Positions 33,294 to 42,746 are shown, counted from the first letter of the stretch. The stretch: 62,908 nt of DNA from Bradyrhizobium campsiandrae (GCF_014529705.1 NZ_JAANIH010000052.1:1-62908); one strand, 5' to 3'. Numbers and translations are program-made. The notes: generated by a model not told the origin, from the sequence alone.

Positions 33294-34241
33294 ATGGACC
33301 ACGTTCTGCGATCCCTTCCCGGAAACGTCCAGTGGGGACTCTGGGACGGTCGACTGAAGCCGGTGCTCCGGATCGCGTCCGGAGACCGGGTGACCATCGA
33401 GACCCTTTCGGGCGAGCCGGACGATCTGCCTGATCCCTCGCTCGGCTTTGACATCGTTCCCGGACATCGCGAGGTGCTGGCCAGCAGCCTTCGCGGTCCG
33501 GGGCCGCACCTTCTCACCGGGCCGATCCACGTCGAGGGCGCCGAGCCCGGCGACGTGCTGGAAGTGCGGGTGCTGAGCATCGAACTGCGCTGCAATTGGG
33601 GCTGGAATCTTCAGGTGCCGATGCTCGGCACGCTGCCCGAGGATTTTCCCGAATTCCGTCGCATCCACATTCCGCTCGACCGCGCGCGCAACGTGGCGCG
33701 CCTGCCATGGGGACAGGAGCTGCCGCTCGCCCCCTTCTTCGGCAATTTCGGCGTCGCGCCGCCGCTCGCCTGGGGCCGTCTGTCCTCGAAGGAGCCGCGG
33801 GCGTTCGGCGGCAATATGGACAACAAGGAGCTCGGCGCCGGCAGCACGCTCTATTTTCCCGTCTTTGTGGCCGGCGCGCTGTTCTCCGCCGGCGACGGCC
33901 ATGCCCTCCAGGGCGATGGCGAGGTCTGCCTGACGGCGATCGAGGCTGCGCTCACCGGCACCTTCGAATTCCACCTCCGGCGCGATCTTCGCCTCGCCTC
34001 CCCGCGCGCGGAAACGACCGCCGACTGGATCACGATGGGATTCGATGAAGACCTCGACGATGCGGCCAAGGCGGCGCTGCGCGACATGATCGTGCTGATT
34101 CGCGAGAGCAGCGGCCTTGGCGCACAGGATGCTTATACGCTTTGCTCGATTGCCGCCGACCTCAGGGTTACGCAGATGGTCGACGGCAACAAGGGCGTCC
34201 ACTGCGTCCTGGCCAAATCCCGCATGCCGCAGCGAAGGTAA
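33294..34241 (+). CDS. Acetamidase/formamidase-family amidase (FmdA/AmdA)
   Basis: A 315-residue member of the acetamidase/formamidase family, zinc enzymes releasing ammonia from short amides. Visible are GHREVLASSLRGPGPHLLTGPIHVEGAEPGDVLEV near residue 60, the GGNMDNKELGAGSTLYFPV segment and the C-terminal SIAADLRVTQMVDGNKGVHCVLAK. ATG 33294 is preceded by GGTGGA. It is second gene of the permease operon and could release the last nitrogen of the imported compound. Confidence 0.88.
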   Translation: MDHVLRSLPGNVQWGLWDGRLKPVLRIASGDRVTIETLSGEPDDLPDPSLGFDIVPGHREVLASSLRGPGPHLLTGPIHVEGAEPGDVLEVRVLSIELRCNWGWNLQVPMLGTLPEDFPEFRRIHIPLDRARNVARLPWGQELPLAPFFGNFGVAPPLAWGRLSSKEPRAFGGNMDNKELGAGSTLYFPVFVAGALFSAGDGHALQGDGEVCLTAIEAALTGTFEFHLRRDLRLASPRAETTADWITMGFDEDLDDAAKAALRDMIVLIRESSGLGAQDAYTLCSIAADLRVTQMVDGNKGVHCVLAKSRMPQRR

Positions 34242-34273
34242 GGCTCCAGCCCCAAGCGTTGACTTGCGCGGCC

Positions 34274-35944
34274 TCAGAGGGCCGCAGCGAGGGCCTTGCC
34301 GGTGTCGATATGGGGAATGGCCTCGACCAGCCTGCGGGTGTAGTCGGTCTTCGGATTGTCGAACAGCGCCCGGCTTTCCCCCTGCTCCACGATGCCGCCG
34401 TTGCGCAGCACGATGGTGCGGTCGCACAGCATGCGCACCACGTTGAGATCGTGGCTGACGAACAGCAGGGCGATGTCGTTTTGGCGCCTGAGGCGATCGA
34501 GCAGCTGCAGCACAACCGCCTGCACCGAGACGTCGAGCGCGGCGGTCGGCTCGTCGAGCACGAGCAGGCGCGGCCGGCAGGCGATGGCGCGGGCAATGCC
34601 GACGCGGGCCTTCTGGCCGCCGGAGAGCTGGTGCGGGAAGCGCGGCAAGAGATCCAGCGGCAGCCCGACCCGCTCGGCGCATTCCTCGACCCGTTGCCGC
34701 AGCGCATCGCCTGCGCGCATGCCCTCGAGCCGCATCAGGGGATGGGCGATGCAGTCGAAGGCGGTGAAGCGCGGATTGAGGCTTTCGTTGGGGTCCTGGA
34801 ACACCATCTGGATGTCTTTGCGCAGCGGCGAGCGATGGAAATCGCGCGAGGCGATGTGCCCGATCGACTGTCCGTCGAACACGATGTCGCCGTCGCTCGG
34901 ATCGATCAGGCGGCAGATCATGCGCGAGGTCGTGCTCTTGCCGGAGCCGGATTCGCCGACGAGACCGACACTCTCCCCGCCGGCCATCGTCATCGAGAAG
35001 TCGGCGACCGCTGCGGCGCCCTGGTCGAAACGTTTTGCCAGCTTGCGCACTTCCAGCAGCGGCGGCGTCCCGTGTGCGGGCGCCGGCCTGGGCTTGCTGA
35101 CGACGGCCGCGTAACGCTCCCGCTCCTCCTCGGTCACGAGATCCTCGATCCGGGACGTCGCGGTCGGCGACGCCGCGACGAGGCGCCGGGTATAGGCGTG
35201 CTGCGGCGTGCTGAACAGCGTTCCGGGGCTCGCTTCCTCGACGATGCGGCCGCGCTCCATCACCGCGATGCGGCGGCAATAGCGCGCCGCGAGCCCGAGA
35301 TCATGCGTGATCAGGATCGCCGCCATGCCGCGCGCGGCGGCGATGTCCGCGAGCAGATCCATCACCACCTTCTGGGTGGTGACGTCGAGGCCGGTGGTCG
35401 GCTCGTCCGCGATCAGGAGCGCCGGATTGCAGGAGATCGCGATCGCGATCATGACGCGCTGGCACATGCCGCCGGAGAGCTCGTGCGGATAGGCGCTCAT
35501 CCGCGCCTCTGGATCGCGGATCTGGACCGCGCGCAACAATTCCAGCGCCTCGGCACGCGCGGCGTCCTTCGAGATGCGCTTGTGTGTGAGGATCGCGTCC
35601 GCGATCTGCAAACCGATCGCCCGGATCGGATTGAGCGCCGCCCGCGGGTTCTGGAAGATCATGGACATGGCGGCGCCCTGGAGATGACGAAGGTCGTCCC
35701 CCCGGAGCTTCGTCACGTCCTGGCCGCGAAACAGGATCTTGCCACCGGTGACGCGCCCGGCCGCATCGAGCAGCCGCGTCGTGGCAAAGCCCGTCACCGA
35801 CTTGCCGGAGCCGCTCTCGCCGACGAGGCCGAGCATCTCGCCAGCGCCGACGTTGAGCGAAACGCCGCGCACAGCCTCGACCATGCCACGCCGCGTCGAG
35901 AACGCGACGTGGAGGTCCTCGATCCTGAGCAGATCCTCGCTCAT
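34274..35944 (-). CDS. Fused double ATPase of the second oligopeptide-type ABC transporter
   Basis: A 556-residue tandem ATPase. Domain one: Walker A GESGSGKSV, signature LSGGMCQRV, Walker B LLIADEPTTGLD. Domain two: Walker A GESGSGKST, signature LSGGQKARV, Walker B LLVLDEPTAALD. Each domain ends with the oligopeptide-binding-type tail (HAYTRRLVAASP; TDYTRRLVEAIP). ATG 35944 overlaps the stop of the permease gene. The stop lies inside a six-bp hairpin (34268-34285) facing the convergent formamidase gene. Same fused design as at 4985-6559. Confidence 0.92.
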   Translation of the reverse strand: MSEDLLRIEDLHVAFSTRRGMVEAVRGVSLNVGAGEMLGLVGESGSGKSVTGFATTRLLDAAGRVTGGKILFRGQDVTKLRGDDLRHLQGAAMSMIFQNPRAALNPIRAIGLQIADAILTHKRISKDAARAEALELLRAVQIRDPEARMSAYPHELSGGMCQRVMIAIAISCNPALLIADEPTTGLDVTTQKVVMDLLADIAAARGMAAILITHDLGLAARYCRRIAVMERGRIVEEASPGTLFSTPQHAYTRRLVAASPTATSRIEDLVTEEERERYAAVVSKPRPAPAHGTPPLLEVRKLAKRFDQGAAAVADFSMTMAGGESVGLVGESGSGKSTTSRMICRLIDPSDGDIVFDGQSIGHIASRDFHRSPLRKDIQMVFQDPNESLNPRFTAFDCIAHPLMRLEGMRAGDALRQRVEECAERVGLPLDLLPRFPHQLSGGQKARVGIARAIACRPRLLVLDEPTAALDVSVQAVVLQLLDRLRRQNDIALLFVSHDLNVVRMLCDRTIVLRNGGIVEQGESRALFDNPKTDYTRRLVEAIPHIDTGKALAAAL

Positions 35945-36789
35945 GTGCGCATGCGGGGATCGAGAATGTCCCGCATCCCGTCCCCGAGAAGGTTGAAGCA
36001 CAGCACGGCCATCATCAGCGCAAGGCCCGGAAAGGCCACCAGCCACCAGCGTCCGGTCGAGATGAAGCGCGCGCCCTCCGCAACCATGATGCCCCATTCC
36101 GGCGTCGGCGGCTTGACGCCGAGGCCGATGAACGACAGGCCCGCGGCATTGAGAATGGCCCAGCCGAGATTGAGCGAGATCTGCACCGCCATCGCCGGCA
36201 GGATGTTCGGCAGCAGGAAGCGCAGCACCACCGAGAAATGACTCTCGCCGCAGGCGCGCGCAGCTTCGACCCAGCCGACATTGCGGCGGACATTCACCTC
36301 GGCCCGGGCGAAGCGGATGTAGAAGGGAAGATTGATGATCGCGGTCGCAATCACGATGTTCTCGATCCGGTTGCCGAGAGCCGCGACCATGGCCATCGCC
36401 AGCACGAACAGCGGAAAGGCCATCATCACGTCGACGAAGCGGCCGACGGCGCGATCGAGCCGGCCGCCGGCATAGCCGCAGAACGCGCCGACGACGGCGC
36501 CGATCGCGAAGGAGATGCCGACCGCAGACACCGCAATCGCGAGATCGAGGCGCGCCGCAATGACGAGACGGCTGAACACGTCGCGCCCGAGCTGATCGGT
36601 GCCGGCGAGATGTGCCGCGCTCGGCGGCAAAAGCGCCTCCGAGACGTTGGAGACCACGGGATCATAGGGCACGATCCAGGGCCCGAAGATCGCGATCAGG
36701 ACGAACAGCGTCACCCCGGCTGCGGCCACCGCGGTGAGTGGATTGCCGCGCAGGATCCAGACCGAATGGCGGAGGGTTGCGCTGGTCAT
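35941..36789 (-). CDS. ABC transporter permease, DppC/OppC type
   Basis: A 282-residue permease with AGTDQLGRDVFSRLV after the first helix, docking loop RNVGWVEAARACGESHFSVVLRFLLPNILP, and C-terminal LLGDGMRDILDPR. It overlaps both neighbouring genes by four bases. Together with the DppB-type permease it forms the channel of the second peptide-type importer. Confidence 0.92.
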   Translation of the reverse strand: MTSATLRHSVWILRGNPLTAVAAAGVTLFVLIAIFGPWIVPYDPVVSNVSEALLPPSAAHLAGTDQLGRDVFSRLVIAARLDLAIAVSAVGISFAIGAVVGAFCGYAGGRLDRAVGRFVDVMMAFPLFVLAMAMVAALGNRIENIVIATAIINLPFYIRFARAEVNVRRNVGWVEAARACGESHFSVVLRFLLPNILPAMAVQISLNLGWAILNAAGLSFIGLGVKPPTPEWGIMVAEGARFISTGRWWLVAFPGLALMMAVLCFNLLGDGMRDILDPRMRT

Positions 36790-37820
36790 TCGATCGACAC
36801 CCTGGGATCGGCGATGCCGTAGCAGATATCGACCACGAGATTGACCAGCACGAACAGGCTCGCCATCAGCAGCACGAAACCCTGCACCGGCGCATAGTCG
36901 GACGAGAGCAGCGCATCGAGCGCATAGGACGCGACGCCCGGCCAGGAGAATACCTTCTCCACCAGCACGTTGGCGCCCAGCATGGTCGAGAACACGATGC
37001 CGGCGATGGTGATGACCGGCAGGATCGCATTTCGCAGCGCATAGGTGACGACCACCTTGCGCCAGGACAATCCGACCGAGCGCGCGGTGCGCACGAAATC
37101 GCTGCCGAGCGAGACCAGCATCGAGGCGCGCGTGATCCGCGCCAGCGGCGCGATCACGAACAGCGCCATGCTCACCGCCGGCAGGATCAGCTGCTTGCAG
37201 GCCGCCCACCAGCCCTCGACATCGCCGGCAAGCAGGAAGTCGATCGAGAGGAAGCCGGTGCGCTGCGGCGGCAGCGAGGTAAACACGTCAATTCGCCCGG
37301 TTGGATCAGGCGCGAGCCCGAGCAGATAGTAAAAAACGTAGATCAAGAGCAGGCCCGAGACGAAGGTCGGCACGCAGACGCCGAGCGCGCAGAACAGCCG
37401 CACGCCGTGGTCGACGGCCGAGCCCGGCCGCAAGGCCGCGATGACGCCGAGCGGCACCGCCGCAATCAGCGCGATCAGCAGCGCGGTGAAGGTGAGTTCG
37501 AGCGAGGCTGGCAGCCGCTCGCGCAGATCCTTCAGCACCGGCTGGCCGGTCATCATGGAGCGGCCAAGATTGCCGTGGCCGATGTCGGAGAGGTAGAACA
37601 CCAGCTGCTCCGGCACCGATTTGTCGAGCCCCATCTGCTTGCGGATCAGCTCGATCTCCTCCTTGCCCGCATTGGGCCCCGAGGCGAAGAACACCGCAGG
37701 GTCCCCCGGCAGGACCCGCATCAAGAGAAAGGTGAAGACCAGCACACCGAACAGCGCCGGCAGCGACGACAAAAGTCGCCTGCCCGCCCGCACCATCGTT
37801 GCGCCAAGACCGGTCGTCAC
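36786..37820 (-). CDS. ABC transporter permease, DppB/OppB type
   Basis: A 344-residue permease: first helix with VFTFLLMRVLPGDPAVFF, the GHGNLGRSMMTGQPV segment, docking loop DFVRTARSVGLSWRKVVVTYALRNAILPV. GTG 37820 is chosen because GGGAGG lies about nine bases upstream; ATG 37796 is an alternative that would shorten the protein by eight residues. It follows the binding-protein gene by 28 bases. Confidence 0.9.
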   Translation of the reverse strand: MTTGLGATMVRAGRRLLSSLPALFGVLVFTFLLMRVLPGDPAVFFASGPNAGKEEIELIRKQMGLDKSVPEQLVFYLSDIGHGNLGRSMMTGQPVLKDLRERLPASLELTFTALLIALIAAVPLGVIAALRPGSAVDHGVRLFCALGVCVPTFVSGLLLIYVFYYLLGLAPDPTGRIDVFTSLPPQRTGFLSIDFLLAGDVEGWWAACKQLILPAVSMALFVIAPLARITRASMLVSLGSDFVRTARSVGLSWRKVVVTYALRNAILPVITIAGIVFSTMLGANVLVEKVFSWPGVASYALDALLSSDYAPVQGFVLLMASLFVLVNLVVDICYGIADPRVSIE

Positions 37821-37848
37821 CTTTGAGAGCCTCCCTCGTTTCCAACTA

Positions 37849-39468
37849 TCACTTGCGGCTGACGTCGCGATAGTCGACTTGGCGATGGAACTCGTAGGTA
37901 TAGCCTTCGATCGACGGCGCCATGACGGCATCCTGGTTCGGCTGCCACAACATGATCTGCGGCATCAGGTCAAAGTGCATCGCGTTGAGCTTCCGGCCGG
38001 CTTCCTCGTACTTGGCCTTGTCGGGCTCGAAGCGGGCTTCCTGCGCGATCGCGGCAAGGTCCGGGTTGTTGATCGAAGAGTAATTCCAGCGCTGATTGCC
38101 GGTGTAGAAGTTGCGGTAGAAGTAATCGGTCGACGGCAGCCAGGCGACGATGCCTTCGGTGTAGAAAGGAAGCTTCTTCTCGTTGATCTGCGTCGACATC
38201 TGCGCGTCCGGCAGCTTCTGGATGTCGACCTTGATGCCGATCTTGCCGAGCGATTCCTTCACGAGCGCTGCCATCGGCTCCGCCGTCGAGGCCTGGCCGA
38301 CGTTGAAGCTGAAGGTGGTGGAAAAACCCTCCGGAAGACCGGCGGCCTTCAGATATTCCCTCGCCTTGTCGAGATCGAGCTTCACCGGCTGCTGGAACGG
38401 GTAGATGCCGTTCGCCGGCTTGCCATCGGCCCAGGTCGCGCCGAACAGCGGCGAACCGCGGCCGAACAGAGCAGCCTTGAACATGTCGTCGTAAGGCAGT
38501 GCGTAAGCGATGGCGCGGCGGACATTGACGTTGTCGAAGGGCGGGATCTGGTTGTTCATGGAGACGAAGGTGATCGCATTGTATTGCGGCGTCGAGATCA
38601 CCTTGAGCTTGCCCTTCGCCTCCAGCGATTGCACGTCGCTGGCCTGCAGATCGAGCACCAGATCGGCATCGCCGCGCTCGACCAGGTTGGCGCGGGTCGC
38701 AGGCTCCGGCACCGATTGCACGATGACGCGCTTGAAGAACGCCGGTTTGTTGGGCGAGCCGCGGTTCCAGTCCTCGTTCCGCTTGATGATGACCTGCTCG
38801 CCCGGCTTGAAGCTCTCGACCACATAGGCGCCGCTGCCGGCGGTGTGCTCCTTCAGCCACGCGGTCGCCCAGGGATCGTCCGCGGTCGCGTGCTCTTTTG
38901 CGACCTTGGAGTTGATGATCATCGGATAGACGGTGGCAAGATTGGGCAGCGCGAGCTTGTCGGGCTTCGGCAGCGTCACTTCGATGGTGAGAGGATCGAC
39001 CACCTTGAACTGGTCGGCAGATGTCAGCGAGCCCGTCAGCAGCTGCGCCTTGCCGAGTATCGGCGCGGTGACGCAGCGATCGAGCGACCATTTCACATCC
39101 TCGGCGGTGACGGGCGATCCGTCCTGGAACTTGGCGTCCTTGCGCAGATGGAAGGTGAGCTTCAGACCGTCGGAGCTGACCTCGTAGGACTCCGCGAGCT
39201 CGCCCGTGATCGTGTCGAGATCGAACACCCATTTGCCGTTGAGCTGCTTGCGGCCGAACGAGACCAGCCGGTCATAGGTGCTCATGCTCAGCGCAAAGGA
39301 CTCGCGGGTCGAGCCGGGGATGTTGGGATCGAGCGTGTTCACGGATGCGCCCGTCACATAGCGCAATGTCTCCGCCCTGGTTTGCGCCTGCGACGGCGCG
39401 GTGGCGATGAGCAACATCGCACTGGTGGCGAGCACGCAGGTCGCCAGCCTCAAAGACACAAAACGCAT
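37849..39468 (-). CDS. Periplasmic binding protein of the second oligopeptide-type ABC transporter (SBP_bac_5)
   Basis: A 539-residue family-5 binding protein. A classical signal peptide (LATCVLATSAMLLIATAPSQAQ) precedes the mature protein, with LRKDAKFQDGSPVTAEDVKWSL near residue 108 and PFDNVNVRRAIAYALPYDDM in the second lobe. It is first gene of the transporter operon, whose sigma-54 promoter lies at 39521-39537. Distinct in sequence from the protein at 1656-3203, so it probably binds a different peptide- or amide-like ligand. Confidence 0.92.
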   Translation of the reverse strand: MRFVSLRLATCVLATSAMLLIATAPSQAQTRAETLRYVTGASVNTLDPNIPGSTRESFALSMSTYDRLVSFGRKQLNGKWVFDLDTITGELAESYEVSSDGLKLTFHLRKDAKFQDGSPVTAEDVKWSLDRCVTAPILGKAQLLTGSLTSADQFKVVDPLTIEVTLPKPDKLALPNLATVYPMIINSKVAKEHATADDPWATAWLKEHTAGSGAYVVESFKPGEQVIIKRNEDWNRGSPNKPAFFKRVIVQSVPEPATRANLVERGDADLVLDLQASDVQSLEAKGKLKVISTPQYNAITFVSMNNQIPPFDNVNVRRAIAYALPYDDMFKAALFGRGSPLFGATWADGKPANGIYPFQQPVKLDLDKAREYLKAAGLPEGFSTTFSFNVGQASTAEPMAALVKESLGKIGIKVDIQKLPDAQMSTQINEKKLPFYTEGIVAWLPSTDYFYRNFYTGNQRWNYSSINNPDLAAIAQEARFEPDKAKYEEAGRKLNAMHFDLMPQIMLWQPNQDAVMAPSIEGYTYEFHRQVDYRDVSRK

Positions 39469-39520
39469 TGGTTTTTCCCTGAATTTCGAACGAGAACGCC
39501 AGCAAGGCAGGTTAAGAAAG

Positions 39521-39537
39521 AAGCAAGTTGCGCGCCA
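39521..39537 (-). promoter_or_regulatory. Sigma-54 promoter of the second oligopeptide-type transporter operon
   Basis: The minus strand reads TGGCGCGCAACTTGCTT: TGGCGCG, four bases, TTGCTT. It differs from the consensus TGGCACG-N4-TTGCW at one place only, with correct phase. The start would be near 39511, about 43 bases before the binding-protein ATG at 39468. Confidence 0.65.
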
Positions 39538-39587
39538 GTCCCATGGGGTATTTTTGAGGACGCATCGTCACGGCGGCGCATGGATCA

Positions 39588-41024
39588 TCACGGTATTTCC
39601 CCCATTTTTCGCGCCGGCCGCGTGACCACGGCCTGCGGCACGTCGTAGGCGTTGAGCGAAGCCCAATGGCGCGCGATATCGGCACGGAACAGGCCGCGCG
39701 TCAGGCCATTGACCAGCTTTGGAACGGCCGTCGTCATCGCATTGATCGATGATCCCGATGGACCAAAGCTCATGGTGGAGGCGATGGCGAAGAGATGGAT
39801 GTCGCAGATCCAGGGCGTCTTTCCCGGCACACGTTCGGTGAAGGCATAGTCGTCGGCAAGGTAGGGAAAGCGGCCGAGCCGTTCGTTGCGCTCATCCTCG
39901 GGCGGCTGATAGCGGTCGGCCCAGGTAGCGATGTTCCCGGCGAATCCGGAGAGCTCGCCGCGCCCGGCAAAGTTCATGTCGATGCCGGTGCCGCAGATGA
40001 CGAAATCCGCCGTGACGCTGCCGCGCGGCGTTTGCAGTTCGATGCCCTCGCCGGTCTCGCGCGCGGCCTCGACCGGCGCGCCCTCGTGCAGCGTGAAGGC
40101 GGCGTGACGCGCGCAGCGGTCGTAGGTCGGTTGCGGAAATCCTTCCCGCATCTCGAGGATCTTGCGCATGAAGCGCCAGCGCCAGGCATCGTCGAGATCG
40201 CTGAGATGGCGCAGGAAACCGCGGAAGGTCAGCCAGCGATAGGGTTGGATCAGCTGGATCTGCGCGCGGCGGCACAGCAGGTGCACCTCGGCGGCACCGG
40301 CTTCGAGGGCAGCCGCCGCATTGTCGAAAGCGGATGCACCGGCGCCGATCAAAGCGACGCGCTTGCCGCGCAGGCCTTCGAAATCGATGTCGTCGGCGAC
40401 GGTCGCGACCGAACGCGCCGGCAGAGCGCGCAACTGTTCCGGGATCACCCAATCGCCCATGCCCTCCTGCCCCGTCGCCAGCACGATCTTGCGGGCGTAG
40501 AGCGTCTCGACACCAGCCGCATGCTTTACGCGCGCAGCGAGCAGGCCGCCGGACGCAGGCGCGATCTCCAGCAGCTCGCGACCATTGCTCACCGGCAAGC
40601 CGATTGTCCGTCGCAGCCAGAGCAGATATTCCGCCCAATGCTCCCTCAGGATCAGGCTCAACGACTGCCAGCTCTCCTTGCCGAAGCGGGCCTCGTGCCA
40701 GGACTGATAGGTCAGGCTCGGGATGTCAAGATCCGGCCCCGTATAGTCCTTCGGGCTGCGCAGCGTCGGCATACGGGCATAGGTGAGCCACGGGCCCTCC
40801 TTCCCCTCCTCGGCCTTGTCGATCAGCAGGATGTTGCTGACGCGCGAGCGCATCAGACCAAAGCCGATGGCAATGCCCGACTGGCCGCCACCGACGATGA
40901 GCACATCCAGCGCAGCGTTGCCATCCGGCCCGGTCTTCGGCTCCAGCCATGCGGCGTGGGGATGCGCGATCATGGCGAGATCGGCGCGAACGGTTGCTTC
41001 AAGCTCTGTCAGCGCGTCGCTCAT
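39588..41024 (-). CDS. FAD-dependent monooxygenase/oxidoreductase (flavoprotein FMO/BVMO-like)
   Basis: A 478-residue flavoprotein. FAD-binding GGGQSGIAIG lies near residue 46, and a second nucleotide site GAGASAFDNAAAALEAG near 200 is expected for NADPH. ATGQ and the late CGTGIDMNF also fit the flavin-containing monooxygenase group. A typical FMO FxGxxxHxxxY/F motif is not evident, so it could be an N-hydroxylating or otherwise specialised member. ATG 41024 overlaps the SDR stop. It ends a three-gene run with SDR and epimerase. Confidence 0.82.
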   Translation of the reverse strand: MSDALTELEATVRADLAMIAHPHAAWLEPKTGPDGNAALDVLIVGGGQSGIAIGFGLMRSRVSNILLIDKAEEGKEGPWLTYARMPTLRSPKDYTGPDLDIPSLTYQSWHEARFGKESWQSLSLILREHWAEYLLWLRRTIGLPVSNGRELLEIAPASGGLLAARVKHAAGVETLYARKIVLATGQEGMGDWVIPEQLRALPARSVATVADDIDFEGLRGKRVALIGAGASAFDNAAAALEAGAAEVHLLCRRAQIQLIQPYRWLTFRGFLRHLSDLDDAWRWRFMRKILEMREGFPQPTYDRCARHAAFTLHEGAPVEAARETGEGIELQTPRGSVTADFVICGTGIDMNFAGRGELSGFAGNIATWADRYQPPEDERNERLGRFPYLADDYAFTERVPGKTPWICDIHLFAIASTMSFGPSGSSINAMTTAVPKLVNGLTRGLFRADIARHWASLNAYDVPQAVVTRPARKMGEIP

Positions 41025-41770
41025 GCCGCGAGCCAGCCTCCGTCGACCACCATCACTGTGCCGGTCGTGAAGGACGATGCATCGCTGGCGAGATGCAGCG
41101 CGGTCTGCGCGATCTCCTCCGCCCGGCCGAACCGCTTCATGGCGTGGCGGTTGCGGGAGGCCTCGCGTACCTCGTCCGGATTGGCGTGACGGGCGAAGCT
41201 GCGGCGCAGCATCGGCGTATCGATCGCCCCTGGCGCAATCGCGTTGACGCGAATGCCGTCGGGGGCGAAATCGACCGCCATCGTCCGCGTCAGGCTGATG
41301 ATCGCGCCCTTGGCGGCGATATAGGCGCTGTTGCCCTTGCCGCCGGCCATCGCGAGCTGCGATGCCAGCGTGATGATCGAGCCGCCGCTCTGCCGCTGCA
41401 TCTGCGGCACGGCCGCCCGGGCCCACAGCCAGGTGCCGCCGACATTGGTGCGAAACACTGCGTCCCAGTCTTCCGGGCTCGTGGTCAGCACCGTCCCCCC
41501 GCAGGAAAAGCCTGCCGCCGTCATCAGGATGTCGAGCCGGCCGTAGCGTGGCACGACGTCGCCGACAACGGTCTCTGCGAAAGCGGGATCGCCGACGTCG
41601 CCGATATGCGTCGTTGCGTCGCCGACCAGGCTCAGCGTTTCCTGAAGGCCCACGGCGTCGCGATCGACCAGGGCCAGACGCGCGCCCTCCTCCGCGAACA
41701 GCTTTGCGCTGGCCCGGCCGATGCCCGAGCCCGCGCCGGTGATGATGGCCGTGCGCCCTTGCAGCCGCAT
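41021..41770 (-). CDS. Short-chain dehydrogenase/reductase (classical)
   Basis: A 249-residue classical SDR with TGAGSGIG for cofactor binding, catalytic SQLAMAGGKGNSAYIAAK (serine, tyrosine and lysine all present) and C-terminal TTGTVMVVDGG. D in LVDRD after strand 2 suggests NAD preference. It lies one base after the epimerase stop and overlaps the monooxygenase gene, so it probably oxidises or reduces the same pathway intermediate. Confidence 0.9.
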   Translation of the reverse strand: MRLQGRTAIITGAGSGIGRASAKLFAEEGARLALVDRDAVGLQETLSLVGDATTHIGDVGDPAFAETVVGDVVPRYGRLDILMTAAGFSCGGTVLTTSPEDWDAVFRTNVGGTWLWARAAVPQMQRQSGGSIITLASQLAMAGGKGNSAYIAAKGAIISLTRTMAVDFAPDGIRVNAIAPGAIDTPMLRRSFARHANPDEVREASRNRHAMKRFGRAEEIAQTALHLASDASSFTTGTVMVVDGGWLAA

Positions 41771-41771
41771 G

Positions 41772-42746
41772 TCAGATTCCCTCCTTGTGCTGCATCCACC
41801 AGGCGCTCATCGCAGCAGCCGACTCCACGCAGCCGAAGCGGGCGCGCCAGCCGAATTCGTCGGTCATCCGCTTGACCGACATCGGCGCCCGATCTCCGCC
41901 GTGGAGCTTGATGATGGTCTTCTCACCGGGAGATGCGAGCCGGCACTCCAGCCCCGGATGCAGGGCCGCAAACGCCGTGCCCCATTGCAGCGCCGACCAG
42001 GCCATGCCGCTGGAGATGTTGTAGAGCCTGTGGCGCGGCCGCTCGGCCTCGATCAGCAGCGCCACCGCTTCGGCGGCGTCCGGCGCGTAGGTCCAATCCT
42101 TGATGCCCGGCGCAGGGAGAAGGGCCGGCTCGCCGCGCGCGAACGCGGCGAGGATCTGGAACTGGAGGCTGGGCGTATCGCGCACCGAACCGGGCCGCTC
42201 CCAGGGACCGAACAAGGCACTCAAGCGCACGCTCAGGAAATCACCGCCAAAAAGTTCGGCGTACCGTGCCACCGATCGTTCCGAGGTGAACTTGCTGATG
42301 GCGTAGAACGAGACGGGATCGCAGGGCGTGTCCTCGTCCAACACCGGGACCCTCTGGCCCGCAGCGCCGTAGGCCGATCCCGACGACAGATTGACGACCC
42401 GGCGAACCCCATGGCGGATCGCCGCTTGCAGGATCGGGATCTGGGCCATGACGTTGATCTCGAGGACGCGCGCGGGCGATGCCCGTTCGAGGTCAGCGCC
42501 GGCGGTGACCGCGGCGCCTAGCACGATCGCATCGCAGCCTTTTGCGATGAGGGCGTCGATGGCTTCGACGTCAGTGATATCGCCCTGCACTGGTTTAAGC
42601 CGTGCATCGTAGTCGGCGAGAGATCGCAGCGCAGCCGGCGGCAGCGGCGCACGATCATACAGCGTCACCTCATGGCCGCGGGCGAGCAGCACCTCGGCGA
42701 GATTGAGGCCGACAAAACCGGTACCGCCGAAGATGATGGTCCTCAT
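41772..42746 (-). CDS. NAD-dependent epimerase/dehydratase-family protein
   Basis: A 324-residue extended SDR. GGTGFVGLNL binds NAD, and the active site is SSGSAYG with YAISK. The D in LYDRAP after strand 2 is typical. Sugar epimerases have this form, but so do lactone and aldehyde-processing enzymes. It is the first gene of the minus-strand run 42746-39588, divergent to the hydantoin racemase across 88 bases. Confidence 0.87.
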   Translation of the reverse strand: MRTIIFGGTGFVGLNLAEVLLARGHEVTLYDRAPLPPAALRSLADYDARLKPVQGDITDVEAIDALIAKGCDAIVLGAAVTAGADLERASPARVLEINVMAQIPILQAAIRHGVRRVVNLSSGSAYGAAGQRVPVLDEDTPCDPVSFYAISKFTSERSVARYAELFGGDFLSVRLSALFGPWERPGSVRDTPSLQFQILAAFARGEPALLPAPGIKDWTYAPDAAEAVALLIEAERPRHRLYNISSGMAWSALQWGTAFAALHPGLECRLASPGEKTIIKLHGGDRAPMSVKRMTDEFGWRARFGCVESAAAMSAWWMQHKEGI

